64,000 nucleotides of DNA from Neolewinella maritima (lineage in GTDB: Bacteria; Bacteroidota; Bacteroidia; Chitinophagales; Saprospiraceae): contig NZ_CAKLPZ010000001.1 in assembly GCF_923081025.1 (NCBI RefSeq), positions 1 to 64,000 on the forward strand, given 5' to 3'. Shown here in pieces: positions 57,429 through 64,000 of the stretch; position 1 is the stretch's first letter, and every line of letters begins with the position of its first letter. Both the position numbers and the translations under genes were made by a program. The notes beneath the pieces are model-generated. The model searched no databases and was not told the origin of the DNA. It saw only the letters and a list, made by a program, of their open reading frames with translations.

Positions 57429-58577
57429 ATGCAAGACGGTCGCCACCTCGCCGAGCTCCTCGCCTACCACCGGCAGTACCGCGCGGACTACCTGGAGTGG
57501 GCCGCGGCACGCGGCTATCCCGAGCAAGCAGCCCTCCACAACTACCGCCGTGCCCTCGTAGGCTGGTACGAAGCCAGCATGGACCCCACCCACCCCTACC
57601 GCGGCGAGGTGCTCTACTACGTGACCGCCCTGGCCGCCACCTACTTCGGTGCACCGCCCCCCCAGGATACCGTTCCGCTGGGCGACAATCCCCTGGACCA
57701 CCTGCCACGTACCGTCCAGCTGGATGCCGGCAGCCAGCAACTGCTCACCCGCCTACAGGCCTTGCCGGAAGCCGACCGCGAGCTGCTCCTGCTAGCCGAC
57801 TACCACCGGCTCGACCCGCCCGCCCTGCTGCGTGCACTGGACGGCGAGGACGAAGACCCGGACGTCCTCACCGATCCCCTCGAAGACACTCGCGCCCGGG
57901 CAGGCCTGGATGGCCCAGCCGCTGAACTCCTCTGGCCATCCGTCATCACCGTAGCCGGCCGGCAGGACCTCCTGGCCACCCTACAATCCGCCGCACCCGC
58001 GACCCCGCAAACCTCGAGTGACTCGCCAGTGCGCACAAACGAGACATCCGATGTCTCCCTCACGCGCCGTGCTCCTGCCTTCAACTGGCCCTCGGCGGGG
58101 ATCGTACTGGCGGGGGCGCTGTTCGGCGTGCTGCTGTACCTGGCCTATACGACCTTCGGTGGCGCAACGACGGGCTCGCTATACACGAAGTACTTCGAGC
58201 CCTACCCAAATATCTTTACGGTACGGGAACCAGCGACGGAAGACGAGCGCGACCTCCAGCGCATCCTCTACTACTACGACCGGGGCGAGTACCGCACGGC
58301 CTATGATGAACTGCTGCCTACGGCCGCTGCCTACCCCGCCGCCCCGCTCTACCTGGGCGTGACCGCACTGGCCCTCAACGATCCGGCCCGCGCCCGCGAG
58401 TGGCTGGCCGAGTTGCCCGACCAGAGCCCCCACCGGCCCGCCGCCCAGTGGTACGACGCCCTGGCACAACTCGGTCAGGGCGGGGCCGCCGGTGCAAAGC
58501 ACACCCTACAGGCGATCGCTGCGGCACCCGATCACCCCTACCGGCGGCAGGCCCAGCAACTTTTGTCCGACCTTTGA
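57429..58577 (+). CDS. Single-pass membrane protein: sigma-like helical N-terminus, outer TPR-like domain
   Basis: 382 residues from ATG 57429. The cytoplasmic half includes LTRLQALPEADRELLLLADY (about 101-120), which looks like a degenerate sigma-70 region 4 helix set. Then comes a low-complexity linker, one membrane helix (AGIVLAGALFGVLLYLAYTT, about 220-240) and a C-terminal TPR-like region (LQRILYYYDRGEYRTAYDEL, then PAAPLYLGVTALALNDPARA). Two degenerate copies of the GC-rich 18-mer fall in it (57993, 58478). An anti-sigma or transmembrane regulator role is only a suggestion. hisS starts 6 bp after it. Confidence 0.5.
   Translation: MQDGRHLAELLAYHRQYRADYLEWAAARGYPEQAALHNYRRALVGWYEASMDPTHPYRGEVLYYVTALAATYFGAPPPQDTVPLGDNPLDHLPRTVQLDAGSQQLLTRLQALPEADRELLLLADYHRLDPPALLRALDGEDEDPDVLTDPLEDTRARAGLDGPAAELLWPSVITVAGRQDLLATLQSAAPATPQTSSDSPVRTNETSDVSLTRRAPAFNWPSAGIVLAGALFGVLLYLAYTTFGGATTGSLYTKYFEPYPNIFTVREPATEDERDLQRILYYYDRGEYRTAYDELLPTAAAYPAAPLYLGVTALALNDPARAREWLAELPDQSPHRPAAQWYDALAQLGQGGAAGAKHTLQAIAAAPDHPYRRQAQQLLSDL
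58478..58495 (+). repeat. GC-rich 18-mer repeat inside a coding region
   Basis: GGGCGGGGCCGCCGGTGC, one mismatch from the exact copies. It encodes Gly-Gly-Ala-Ala-Gly-Ala, the same peptide as the copy at 8067. Confidence 0.55.
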
Positions 58578-58583
58578 CCCCCT

Positions 58584-59942
58584 ATGAAGCCCTCCCTGCC
58601 TAAAGGCACCCGCGACTTCCTCCCCCACGAGGTGCGCCGCCGCAACTATATCTTCGATACCATCCGTACGTACTTCCACCGCTACGGCTACCAGCCCATC
58701 GAGACGCCGGTGATGGAGAACCTCAGTACCCTGACCGGTAAGTACGGTGAGGAGGGCGACCGGCTGCTGTTCAAGGTGCTCAATAACGGCGACTTCCTGA
58801 GCAAGGCTAAGGAGCAGGACCTGGCAGCCAAGGACAGTACCGCCGTACTTTCGCAAATTTCCAAGCGCGGGCTACGCTACGACCTTACCGTGCCCTTCGC
58901 CCGCTACGTGGTGATGCACCAGAACGACCTGGCCTTTCCCTTCAAGCGCTACGCGATCGCCCCCGTCTGGCGGGCCGACCGGCCGCAGAAGGGCCGCTAC
59001 AACGAGTTCTACCAGTGCGATGCCGACGTGGTGGGCTCCGATAGCCTGCTCTACGAAGCCGAACTGACGCAACTGCTCGACGAGGTATTCACTAAGCTGG
59101 GCCTGGGGGTAGTGATCCGCCTGAACCACCGGGGCATCCTGGCCGGACTGGCCGAGCTGGCCGGTCATGCCGACCGGCTGGGCGATATCACCGTAGCGGT
59201 CGATAAGCTGGATAAGATCGGTATGGAGGGCGTCGAGCGGGAGCTGCTCGACCGCGGTATCGACGCCACTGCCGTAGCCACGATCAAGCAATTTCTGCAT
59301 ACTGACGATTTAGAAGAAGTTGCCCCACTTTTGGCAAACAGTGCCGTAGGACAACGGGGTGTCACCGAACTGCGCGAGGTGCTGAGTTCCGTCGGCCCGC
59401 TGGTCAACCGGGTCGTGTTCGACGTCACCCTGGCCCGCGGACTCGACTACTACACCGGCTGCATTTTCGAAGTGACCGTAGATCCCGAGCTGCACCCCGC
59501 TATCCGTATGGGCAGCATCGCCGGCGGCGGACGCTACGCCGATCTCATGGGCATCTTCGGCGGCCGCGACCTACCCGGCGTGGGCATCAGCTTCGGCGCC
59601 GAGCGCATTTATGATGTACTGGAGGAGCTCGAGGGCTTCCCCGAAGATGCCAGCCAAAGCCTGGAGTATTTGGTGGTCTGCCTGGATGAGGAGAGCCTCC
59701 GCCACGGCTTCGACCTGGTGGGCGATATGCGCAAGGCCGGTCGTAATACCGATCTCTATCCCAGCGCCGCCAAGCTGGGTAAAATGATGAAGTACGCCGA
59801 TCAGCGTGCTGCGCCGAAGGTGATCATCATCGGCAGCCGCGAGGCGCAGAGCGGAGAGTATTCCGTGAAAACGATGCGGAGCGGGGAGCAGGAGACGGTC
59901 GCCCGCGCTAGCCTGGTCCGTCCGGTGTCAGCTACTGAGTAA
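58584..59942 (+). CDS. hisS: Histidyl-tRNA synthetase
   Basis: 452 residues, class II. KGTRDFLPHEVRRRNYIFDT (about 6-25), motif 2 RYDLTVPFARYVV (about 95-107), GRYNEFYQCDADVVGSD, the His-specific GLDYYTGCIFEV (about 288-299), then AGGGRYADLMGIFGGRDLPG and the C-terminal anticodon-binding domain. Start ATG 58584. It converges with the protease gene, 5 bp between the stops, and no terminator hairpin is evident. Confidence 0.97.
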   Translation: MKPSLPKGTRDFLPHEVRRRNYIFDTIRTYFHRYGYQPIETPVMENLSTLTGKYGEEGDRLLFKVLNNGDFLSKAKEQDLAAKDSTAVLSQISKRGLRYDLTVPFARYVVMHQNDLAFPFKRYAIAPVWRADRPQKGRYNEFYQCDADVVGSDSLLYEAELTQLLDEVFTKLGLGVVIRLNHRGILAGLAELAGHADRLGDITVAVDKLDKIGMEGVERELLDRGIDATAVATIKQFLHTDDLEEVAPLLANSAVGQRGVTELREVLSSVGPLVNRVVFDVTLARGLDYYTGCIFEVTVDPELHPAIRMGSIAGGGRYADLMGIFGGRDLPGVGISFGAERIYDVLEELEGFPEDASQSLEYLVVCLDEESLRHGFDLVGDMRKAGRNTDLYPSAAKLGKMMKYADQRAAPKVIIIGSREAQSGEYSVKTMRSGEQETVARASLVRPVSATE

Positions 59943-59947
59943 GCTCT

Positions 59948-62068
59948 TTAGCGACCACCGACCCGCTTGCCCTGCAGGGCGATCATGTCCTCTACGATAT
60001 TTACCGCCTCTTCGATGTAGACATCTTTGCCTACGCTCTGCTTGAAGTCGTCGTTGCGGGCCACCTTGGTCTCGTCGGCCAGGATAGGCTCCAGATCGAC
60101 CTCCAGGTTGAGCACACCGGGGTTGACTACATCGTCGAACAGATCATCGTACATCTCGGCCTCCGTGCGGTTGGCGCGTTGCAGCGACTCGAAGTCGGTC
60201 AGGGCCAGGGGGTAGGTGTCGCGGTCGCGCTGCCGCTTCACGCGGGCGGCGTTCTCCTGAATACGGCCGAAGGTGGCGCTGGCGGCTACGCGCTCGGCAC
60301 TGCGGGCCTGTAGGGCGTCCATATTGTTGATCTTGTAGACATCCTGCCGGTACTTGGCGGGCTCGATCTCGGTCCAGGCCAGGGGCGAGGACTGTTCTTT
60401 CTCGCCGGTCTCCAGCAGCGAGCGGCTGTCGGGCAGAATGATATCGGGCGTTACGCCACGCAGCTGGGTGGAGCCGCCGTTGATGCGGTAGAACTTCTGC
60501 ATGGTCAGCTTCACCGTACCCAAGGGCTTGATGTCGCTGTAGCCGTTGACGGTGCGGTCCATATCGATGAAGCGCTGTACGGTGCCCTTGCCGAAGGTGG
60601 AGGTACTGCCTACGATCACGGCACGGCCGTAATCCTGCAGGGCAGCAGCGAGGATCTCACTGGCGGAGGCAGAGTACTGGTTCACGAGCACGACGAGCGG
60701 GCCGTCGTACTGTACCCGGCGGTCCTTATCCTTGAGTACTTCCTTGTCCATGCCGCGACCGGCCACCTGTACGACGGGGCCTTCAGGGATGAAAAAGCCG
60801 GTCATATCGACCACGTCACGCAGCGAGCCACCGCCGTTGTTGCGCAGGTCGAGGATGATGCCGTCGACATTCTGATCCTTGAGTTTTTCGATCTCGGCGG
60901 CTACGTCCTTGGCCGAAAAGCGGCCGTCCTCGTTCTGGAAATCGGCGTAGAAGCTGGGCAGATTAATGTAGCCGATCTTCTCGTCGTCGTCCTCATCGAT
61001 GAGGAGCGACTTGGCGTAGGTGTCGTCGATGACGATCACATCCCGCTCGATGGCGATATCCTGGATCGCTCCGTCGGGCTTCTTGACCTTCAGGAATACC
61101 GTGGTGCCCTTGGGACCGCGGATCTTGTCCACGACATCTTCCAGGGGCATGCCCTTGATGGTGACCAGCTCGCCTTCTTCCTGGCGCACGCCCATGATGA
61201 TATCATCTTCTTTCAGCTCCTTGCCCTGCCAGGCCGGTCCGCCTACGACCACCGAGGTGACCTTGGTGTACTCGTCCGAAGTCTGCAGTGTAGCACCAAT
61301 ACCCTCCAGGCGGCCGCTGAAGCGAATATCGAACGACTCCTTATCCTTGGGTCGGAAGTAGCTGGTGTGGGGATCGAAGACGGCGGTCATCGCGTTGAGG
61401 TACTGGGCTTCCTTTACGCTGGGCTTGAGCTCGCGCATGCGCTTGAACCAGTCCTGGTAGCGCTTCAGGATCTTGCCGCGGTATTCGATCTCGAGGCTGT
61501 CGAGGGTGGGTTGTACGGCCCCGGTGGTGTCCTTGGTGAGTTCTTCACGGCGCTCTACGATCTGACTGAGTAGCTCGCGCTTCATGTAGTCGTGCCAGTA
61601 CTGCCGCAGCTCGGCGTCGTCAGCGGCCCAGGGGGCATCGTCGTCGGTATCCTTCATCTCACCGGCCTGCTCGAGGTCGAAGGGCTCGGCCAGGATCTCC
61701 TCGTACCAGCCCTGCACCTTATCCATATCGGCGTCCAGATGCGCCTGTACCAGCTCGTAGAAGGTGTACTCCCCGGCCTTAGCCTGGTCGTCGATGGCGG
61801 TCCGGTACTCGGCGAAGGCGTCGATGTCATCCTGGGTGAAGAACAGGCGGGCGCCGTCTACGTCGTTCAGGTACTGGGTGTAGACGGCTTCGCTGAAGTC
61901 GTCGTCAATGTCCTTCGGTTCGTAATGGTAGCTCTGCAGGTTGGCGAGCATGGTCTTCAGGATGACCGAGGGGGCGTCACCCGGCGGGGTATGATCGGGG
62001 CGAACGGCAGCGATGAGGCCGACCACGACTACGAGGGCGGAAAAAAGCAGGGGTCCTCTCGTTTTCAT
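59948..62068 (-). CDS. prc: Tail-specific carboxy-terminal protease (Prc/Tsp, S41)
   Basis: 706 residues. N-terminal membrane or signal segment (LLFSALVVVVGLIAAVRP). An N-terminal helical domain is followed by a PDZ domain (about 245-335, RLEGIGATLQTSDEYTKVTS). The S41 domain has VVLVNQYSASASEILAAALQ (catalytic Ser) and GSTSTFGKGTVQRFIDMD (catalytic Lys), about 455-500. A C-terminal helical extension ends in a basic tail. It degrades periplasmic proteins with hydrophobic C-termini and often processes lipoproteins or cell-wall hydrolases. Confidence 0.95.
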   Translation of the reverse strand: MKTRGPLLFSALVVVVGLIAAVRPDHTPPGDAPSVILKTMLANLQSYHYEPKDIDDDFSEAVYTQYLNDVDGARLFFTQDDIDAFAEYRTAIDDQAKAGEYTFYELVQAHLDADMDKVQGWYEEILAEPFDLEQAGEMKDTDDDAPWAADDAELRQYWHDYMKRELLSQIVERREELTKDTTGAVQPTLDSLEIEYRGKILKRYQDWFKRMRELKPSVKEAQYLNAMTAVFDPHTSYFRPKDKESFDIRFSGRLEGIGATLQTSDEYTKVTSVVVGGPAWQGKELKEDDIIMGVRQEEGELVTIKGMPLEDVVDKIRGPKGTTVFLKVKKPDGAIQDIAIERDVIVIDDTYAKSLLIDEDDDEKIGYINLPSFYADFQNEDGRFSAKDVAAEIEKLKDQNVDGIILDLRNNGGGSLRDVVDMTGFFIPEGPVVQVAGRGMDKEVLKDKDRRVQYDGPLVVLVNQYSASASEILAAALQDYGRAVIVGSTSTFGKGTVQRFIDMDRTVNGYSDIKPLGTVKLTMQKFYRINGGSTQLRGVTPDIILPDSRSLLETGEKEQSSPLAWTEIEPAKYRQDVYKINNMDALQARSAERVAASATFGRIQENAARVKRQRDRDTYPLALTDFESLQRANRTEAEMYDDLFDDVVNPGVLNLEVDLEPILADETKVARNDDFKQSVGKDVYIEEAVNIVEDMIALQGKRVGGR

Positions 62069-62104
62069 AAGATTTCTTTTTTGATCTCCGCGTCGGACGC
62101 CGCA

Positions 62105-62112
62105 TACATTTG
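62105..62112 (+). promoter_or_regulatory. TAnnTTTG promoter element for the glycosyltransferase gene
   Basis: TACATTTG lies 88 bp before ATG 62201 on the plus strand, in the divergent region with the protease gene. Confidence 0.45.
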
Positions 62113-62200
62113 GTCCTGAAGGAGTAGCCGTATGGTAATGTTTGGCGAGCGGGAGTAGTTGAGTCCCCGCCCCGGCATTCTCCCGTTTAACAACATATTA

Positions 62201-63904
62201 ATGCCGCGTACCTTCGTCCTAGTGCGCCGCTGGTACTACATTCTCGCCCTCGGGCTACTTTTTCCCGCCCTGCTCATCCACCTGGGCCTGATGGTCTTCA
62301 TCGACGATGAGGCCATCCGCGCGCTGGTCGCCCAGGAGATGCTCTGGTCGGGTAACTACATCGCCCCGGCCATGCACGGCGATGCCTACCTCAATAAGCC
62401 CCCCCTCTGGAACTGGCTACTGGCCCTGAGCTTCACGCTCCACGGCGGGGCCAGCGAGTGGGCCGCCCGGCTGCCCACTGTCGTGAGTCTGCTGGGCTTC
62501 GCGGCTACGACCTACGCCTTCAGCCGCCGCTACTTCGGTAGCTACCTGGCCGGTATTCACGCCCTGACGGTCATCACCTGCGGGCGCATGCTCTTCTGGG
62601 ACAGTATGCTGGCCCTGATCGACGTCACCTTCAGCTGGGTAGTGTACACCCAGATCATGCTGCTGTACTACTACGGTCGCGACGGCCGCTGGTGGCGGGC
62701 CTTCGGCTGGACCTACCTGCTCACCGCCGTCGCCTTCATGCTCAAGGGGCTACCCGCCATCGTGTTTCAGGGCCTGAGCGTGTTCGCTATCCTGGGCTGG
62801 CGGCGGGCCTGGTGGCAGCTCGTGCGTCCGGCCCACTTGGTGAGCGGCCTGGGCTGCCTGGCGCTGCTGGCGCTGTACTACATGCAGTACGACCACTACG
62901 TCGACCTGGCGCAGGTGGGGGAGCGGCTGTTCGTCGAGAGCGGCAAGCGGACCGCCGTGGCCCACGGGGTCTGGGAGACGGTCCGCCACGTGGCGGCCTT
63001 CCCCTTCGAGATGAGCTACCACTTCCTGCCCTGGACCTTCCTGCTCGTCTACCTACTACGGCGGGGCAGTTGGCAGTTGCTCAGGACCAGTGACTTCGCT
63101 GCCTTCTGTCTGGTGGCCTTTCTGGTCAACATCCCCGTATACTGGCTCTCTCCGAACGTGTACCCCCGCTACCTGCTCATGCTTGTCCCGCTGCTGTTTG
63201 CCAGTATGCTGTGGCTGCATCAGTACCACGCGCGGGAGCGGAGTAGTACCTATACGATCCTGCGGTACACGCTGCTGGCTATGATGACCGTAGTGGCTGT
63301 GGTACTGCCCCTGGCCCCCCTGGTACCCCAGACACAACTCGTCACCTACGCCTGGCCGAAGAGTATCCTGCTGGGCGCGGCCGCCGGTGCACTGGTGGTG
63401 GCGGGCTGGCGCGACCGGCGCAACTTCCTGCTCATCTTTTGCTGCTTTTTGCTGCTCCTGCGCGTGGCCTTCAACTTCTTCGTACTGCCGCCCCGCGCCG
63501 CCGAGGACGAGCGGGGGATCGCCGTGCGGGCCACGGCAGAGTCGGTCGTACGCACCAATGCGGACAAGCCCCTGGGCATATACCGCTACACCCTCATGGA
63601 GCCCGCCACCGGCTACTACCTCACCCAGGCCTACGGGCGGGTGGTGCCCCGCTACTTCGACCGCTATCCGGAGGGGGTGGTTTACGTAGGTAGTCCGCTC
63701 CAGTACCAGGACCTGCGGATCGAGGCCACCGACTCGCTGTACTTGCGGCACCTGCGGACGAAGTATCCGGTGGGCTACCTGCAGTACCCGCTGCCCGTGC
63801 CGGCGGGGGACGGGGAGGAGTTGGAGGATGGGATGGGATCGGGGATTAAGGTCAAACCTAGTCGGCGGACGAGCCAAGCTCCGCAAGGCTCGGCAGACGA
63901 CTAG
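62201..63904 (+). CDS. ArnT/PMT-like membrane glycosyltransferase
   Basis: 567 residues from ATG 62201; an in-frame TTG at 62159 is less likely. About ten to twelve membrane helices. FIDDEAIRALVAQEMLWSGN (about 32-51) and DAYLNKPPLWNWLLALSF (about 59-76) form the GT-C family periplasmic loop with the acidic pair (DDE) used for polyprenyl-phosphate sugar transfer; AARLPTVVSLLGFAATTYAF follows. The last 15 residues (SRRTSQAPQGSADD) come from a dispersed repeat, so the native C-terminus is altered. The acceptor is unknown (lipid A or protein). Confidence 0.88.
   Translation: MPRTFVLVRRWYYILALGLLFPALLIHLGLMVFIDDEAIRALVAQEMLWSGNYIAPAMHGDAYLNKPPLWNWLLALSFTLHGGASEWAARLPTVVSLLGFAATTYAFSRRYFGSYLAGIHALTVITCGRMLFWDSMLALIDVTFSWVVYTQIMLLYYYGRDGRWWRAFGWTYLLTAVAFMLKGLPAIVFQGLSVFAILGWRRAWWQLVRPAHLVSGLGCLALLALYYMQYDHYVDLAQVGERLFVESGKRTAVAHGVWETVRHVAAFPFEMSYHFLPWTFLLVYLLRRGSWQLLRTSDFAAFCLVAFLVNIPVYWLSPNVYPRYLLMLVPLLFASMLWLHQYHARERSSTYTILRYTLLAMMTVVAVVLPLAPLVPQTQLVTYAWPKSILLGAAAGALVVAGWRDRRNFLLIFCCFLLLLRVAFNFFVLPPRAAEDERGIAVRATAESVVRTNADKPLGIYRYTLMEPATGYYLTQAYGRVVPRYFDRYPEGVVYVGSPLQYQDLRIEATDSLYLRHLRTKYPVGYLQYPLPVPAGDGEELEDGMGSGIKVKPSRRTSQAPQGSADD
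63373..63390 (+). repeat. Diverged GC-rich 18-mer inside the glycosyltransferase gene
   Basis: GGGCGCGGCCGCCGGTGC, two mismatches from the exact copies, encoding Gly-Ala-Ala-Ala-Gly-Ala within a membrane helix. Confidence 0.35.
63861..63904. repeat. TCGGCGGACGAGCC intergenic element, copy 3, in a gene 3' end
   Basis: GTCGGCGGACGAGCCAAGCT, CCGCAAGGCTCGGCAGACGA, then CTAG. It matches the copies at 15560 and 29934 and encodes the final residues and stop of the glycosyltransferase. Confidence 0.7.
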
Positions 63905-63930
63905 GCCGGGCCCGGCCGGTGACTGGGGCG

Positions 63931-63938
63931 TACTTTTG
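63931..63938 (+). promoter_or_regulatory. TAnnTTTG promoter element for the final gene
   Basis: TACTTTTG, five bases before the GTG at 63944; again near-leaderless spacing. Confidence 0.5.
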
Positions 63939-63943
63939 CCCCT

Positions 63944-64000
63944 GTGTACCTCTCCGTCGTAGTCACTATTCTCAACGAGGTGGAAAATATCCGCCCGCTG
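63944..64000 (+). CDS. Family 2 glycosyltransferase, N-terminal fragment
   Basis: GTG at 63944 opens 19 codons to the window end: MYLSVVVTILNEVENIRPL. SVVVTILNEVENI is the first beta strand and nucleotide-sugar loop of GT-A family 2 enzymes, for example dolichol-phosphate mannosyltransferase-like proteins. These often make the polyprenyl-phosphate sugar used by an ArnT/PMT-type transferase such as the one immediately upstream, so the two may form a pathway. Confidence 0.75.
   Translation, partial: MYLSVVVTILNEVENIRPL

Noticed and set aside
57346-57708. Extension of the CsbD frame to 184 residues
   Set aside because: The extension is antisense to the following gene, and CsbD proteins are about 60-70 residues.

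Overview
The window looks like a chromosomal segment of a high-GC member of the Bacteroidota, most likely the Saprospiria/Lewinella group. Evidence is the TAnnTTTG promoter elements, an adjacent SusC/SusD pair, type IX secretion C-terminal domains, the Bacteroidota-type arginine operon with an ArgF'-like carbamoyltransferase, and the coaX / outer-membrane protein / TPR gene order. No rRNA, CRISPR array, complete insertion sequence or prophage is visible. One tRNA (Gln, anticodon TTG) is present.

Layout. 1-3010: an AT-richer, decaying accessory patch with a stand-alone MrcB_N-HNH endonuclease and two antitoxin/PIN-toxin pairs whose toxins are broken. 3102-5457: two cold-shock-domain genes, an SRPBCC protein, a GNAT and an untracked 38-residue basic protein. 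5700-13700: an ABC-F ATPase, an RNase H-like protein framed by repeats, purH, and coaX followed by an outer-membrane protein and a TPR protein. 13750-17214: an unexplained trio made of a soluble coiled coil, a membrane-anchored coiled coil and a substrate-binding/OmpA fusion. 17335-26675: orphan histidine kinase, gcvT, bestrophin, CotH-like protein, GH109-like oxidoreductase, a secreted LamG protein and small stress proteins. 26734-32206: tRNA-Gln, then the arginine operon (GNAT, argG, argC, argD, argF'). The operon is preceded by a 15-codon ORF with five Arg codons and a terminator-like hairpin. 32401-37568: conserved housekeeping genes including bacilliredoxin, yidD and lgt. 37622-51286: a complete alginate-utilisation locus, with a GntR regulator carrying a double palindromic operator, SusC, SusD, PL6 and PL17 lyases, KdgF, a hexuronate-type MFS transporter, a DEH reductase and KDG kinase. 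Together these would bind alginate at the outer membrane, cut it to unsaturated uronate, linearise, import, reduce and phosphorylate it to KDPG; the KDPG aldolase is not in the window. 51289-64000: a very large secreted glucose-dehydrogenase-like/propeller/lectin protein, split transketolase, CsbD, hisS, a tail-specific protease and glycosyltransferases.

The strongest unannotated signals are (i) the putative arginine leader peptide and attenuator at 26957-27114, (ii) at least five families of short dispersed repeats or palindromes that sit on stop or start codons and in places supply protein termini, and (iii) the 13751-17214 trio. All calls come from reading the sequence; no database search was run, and coordinates of starts are choices explained in each entry.
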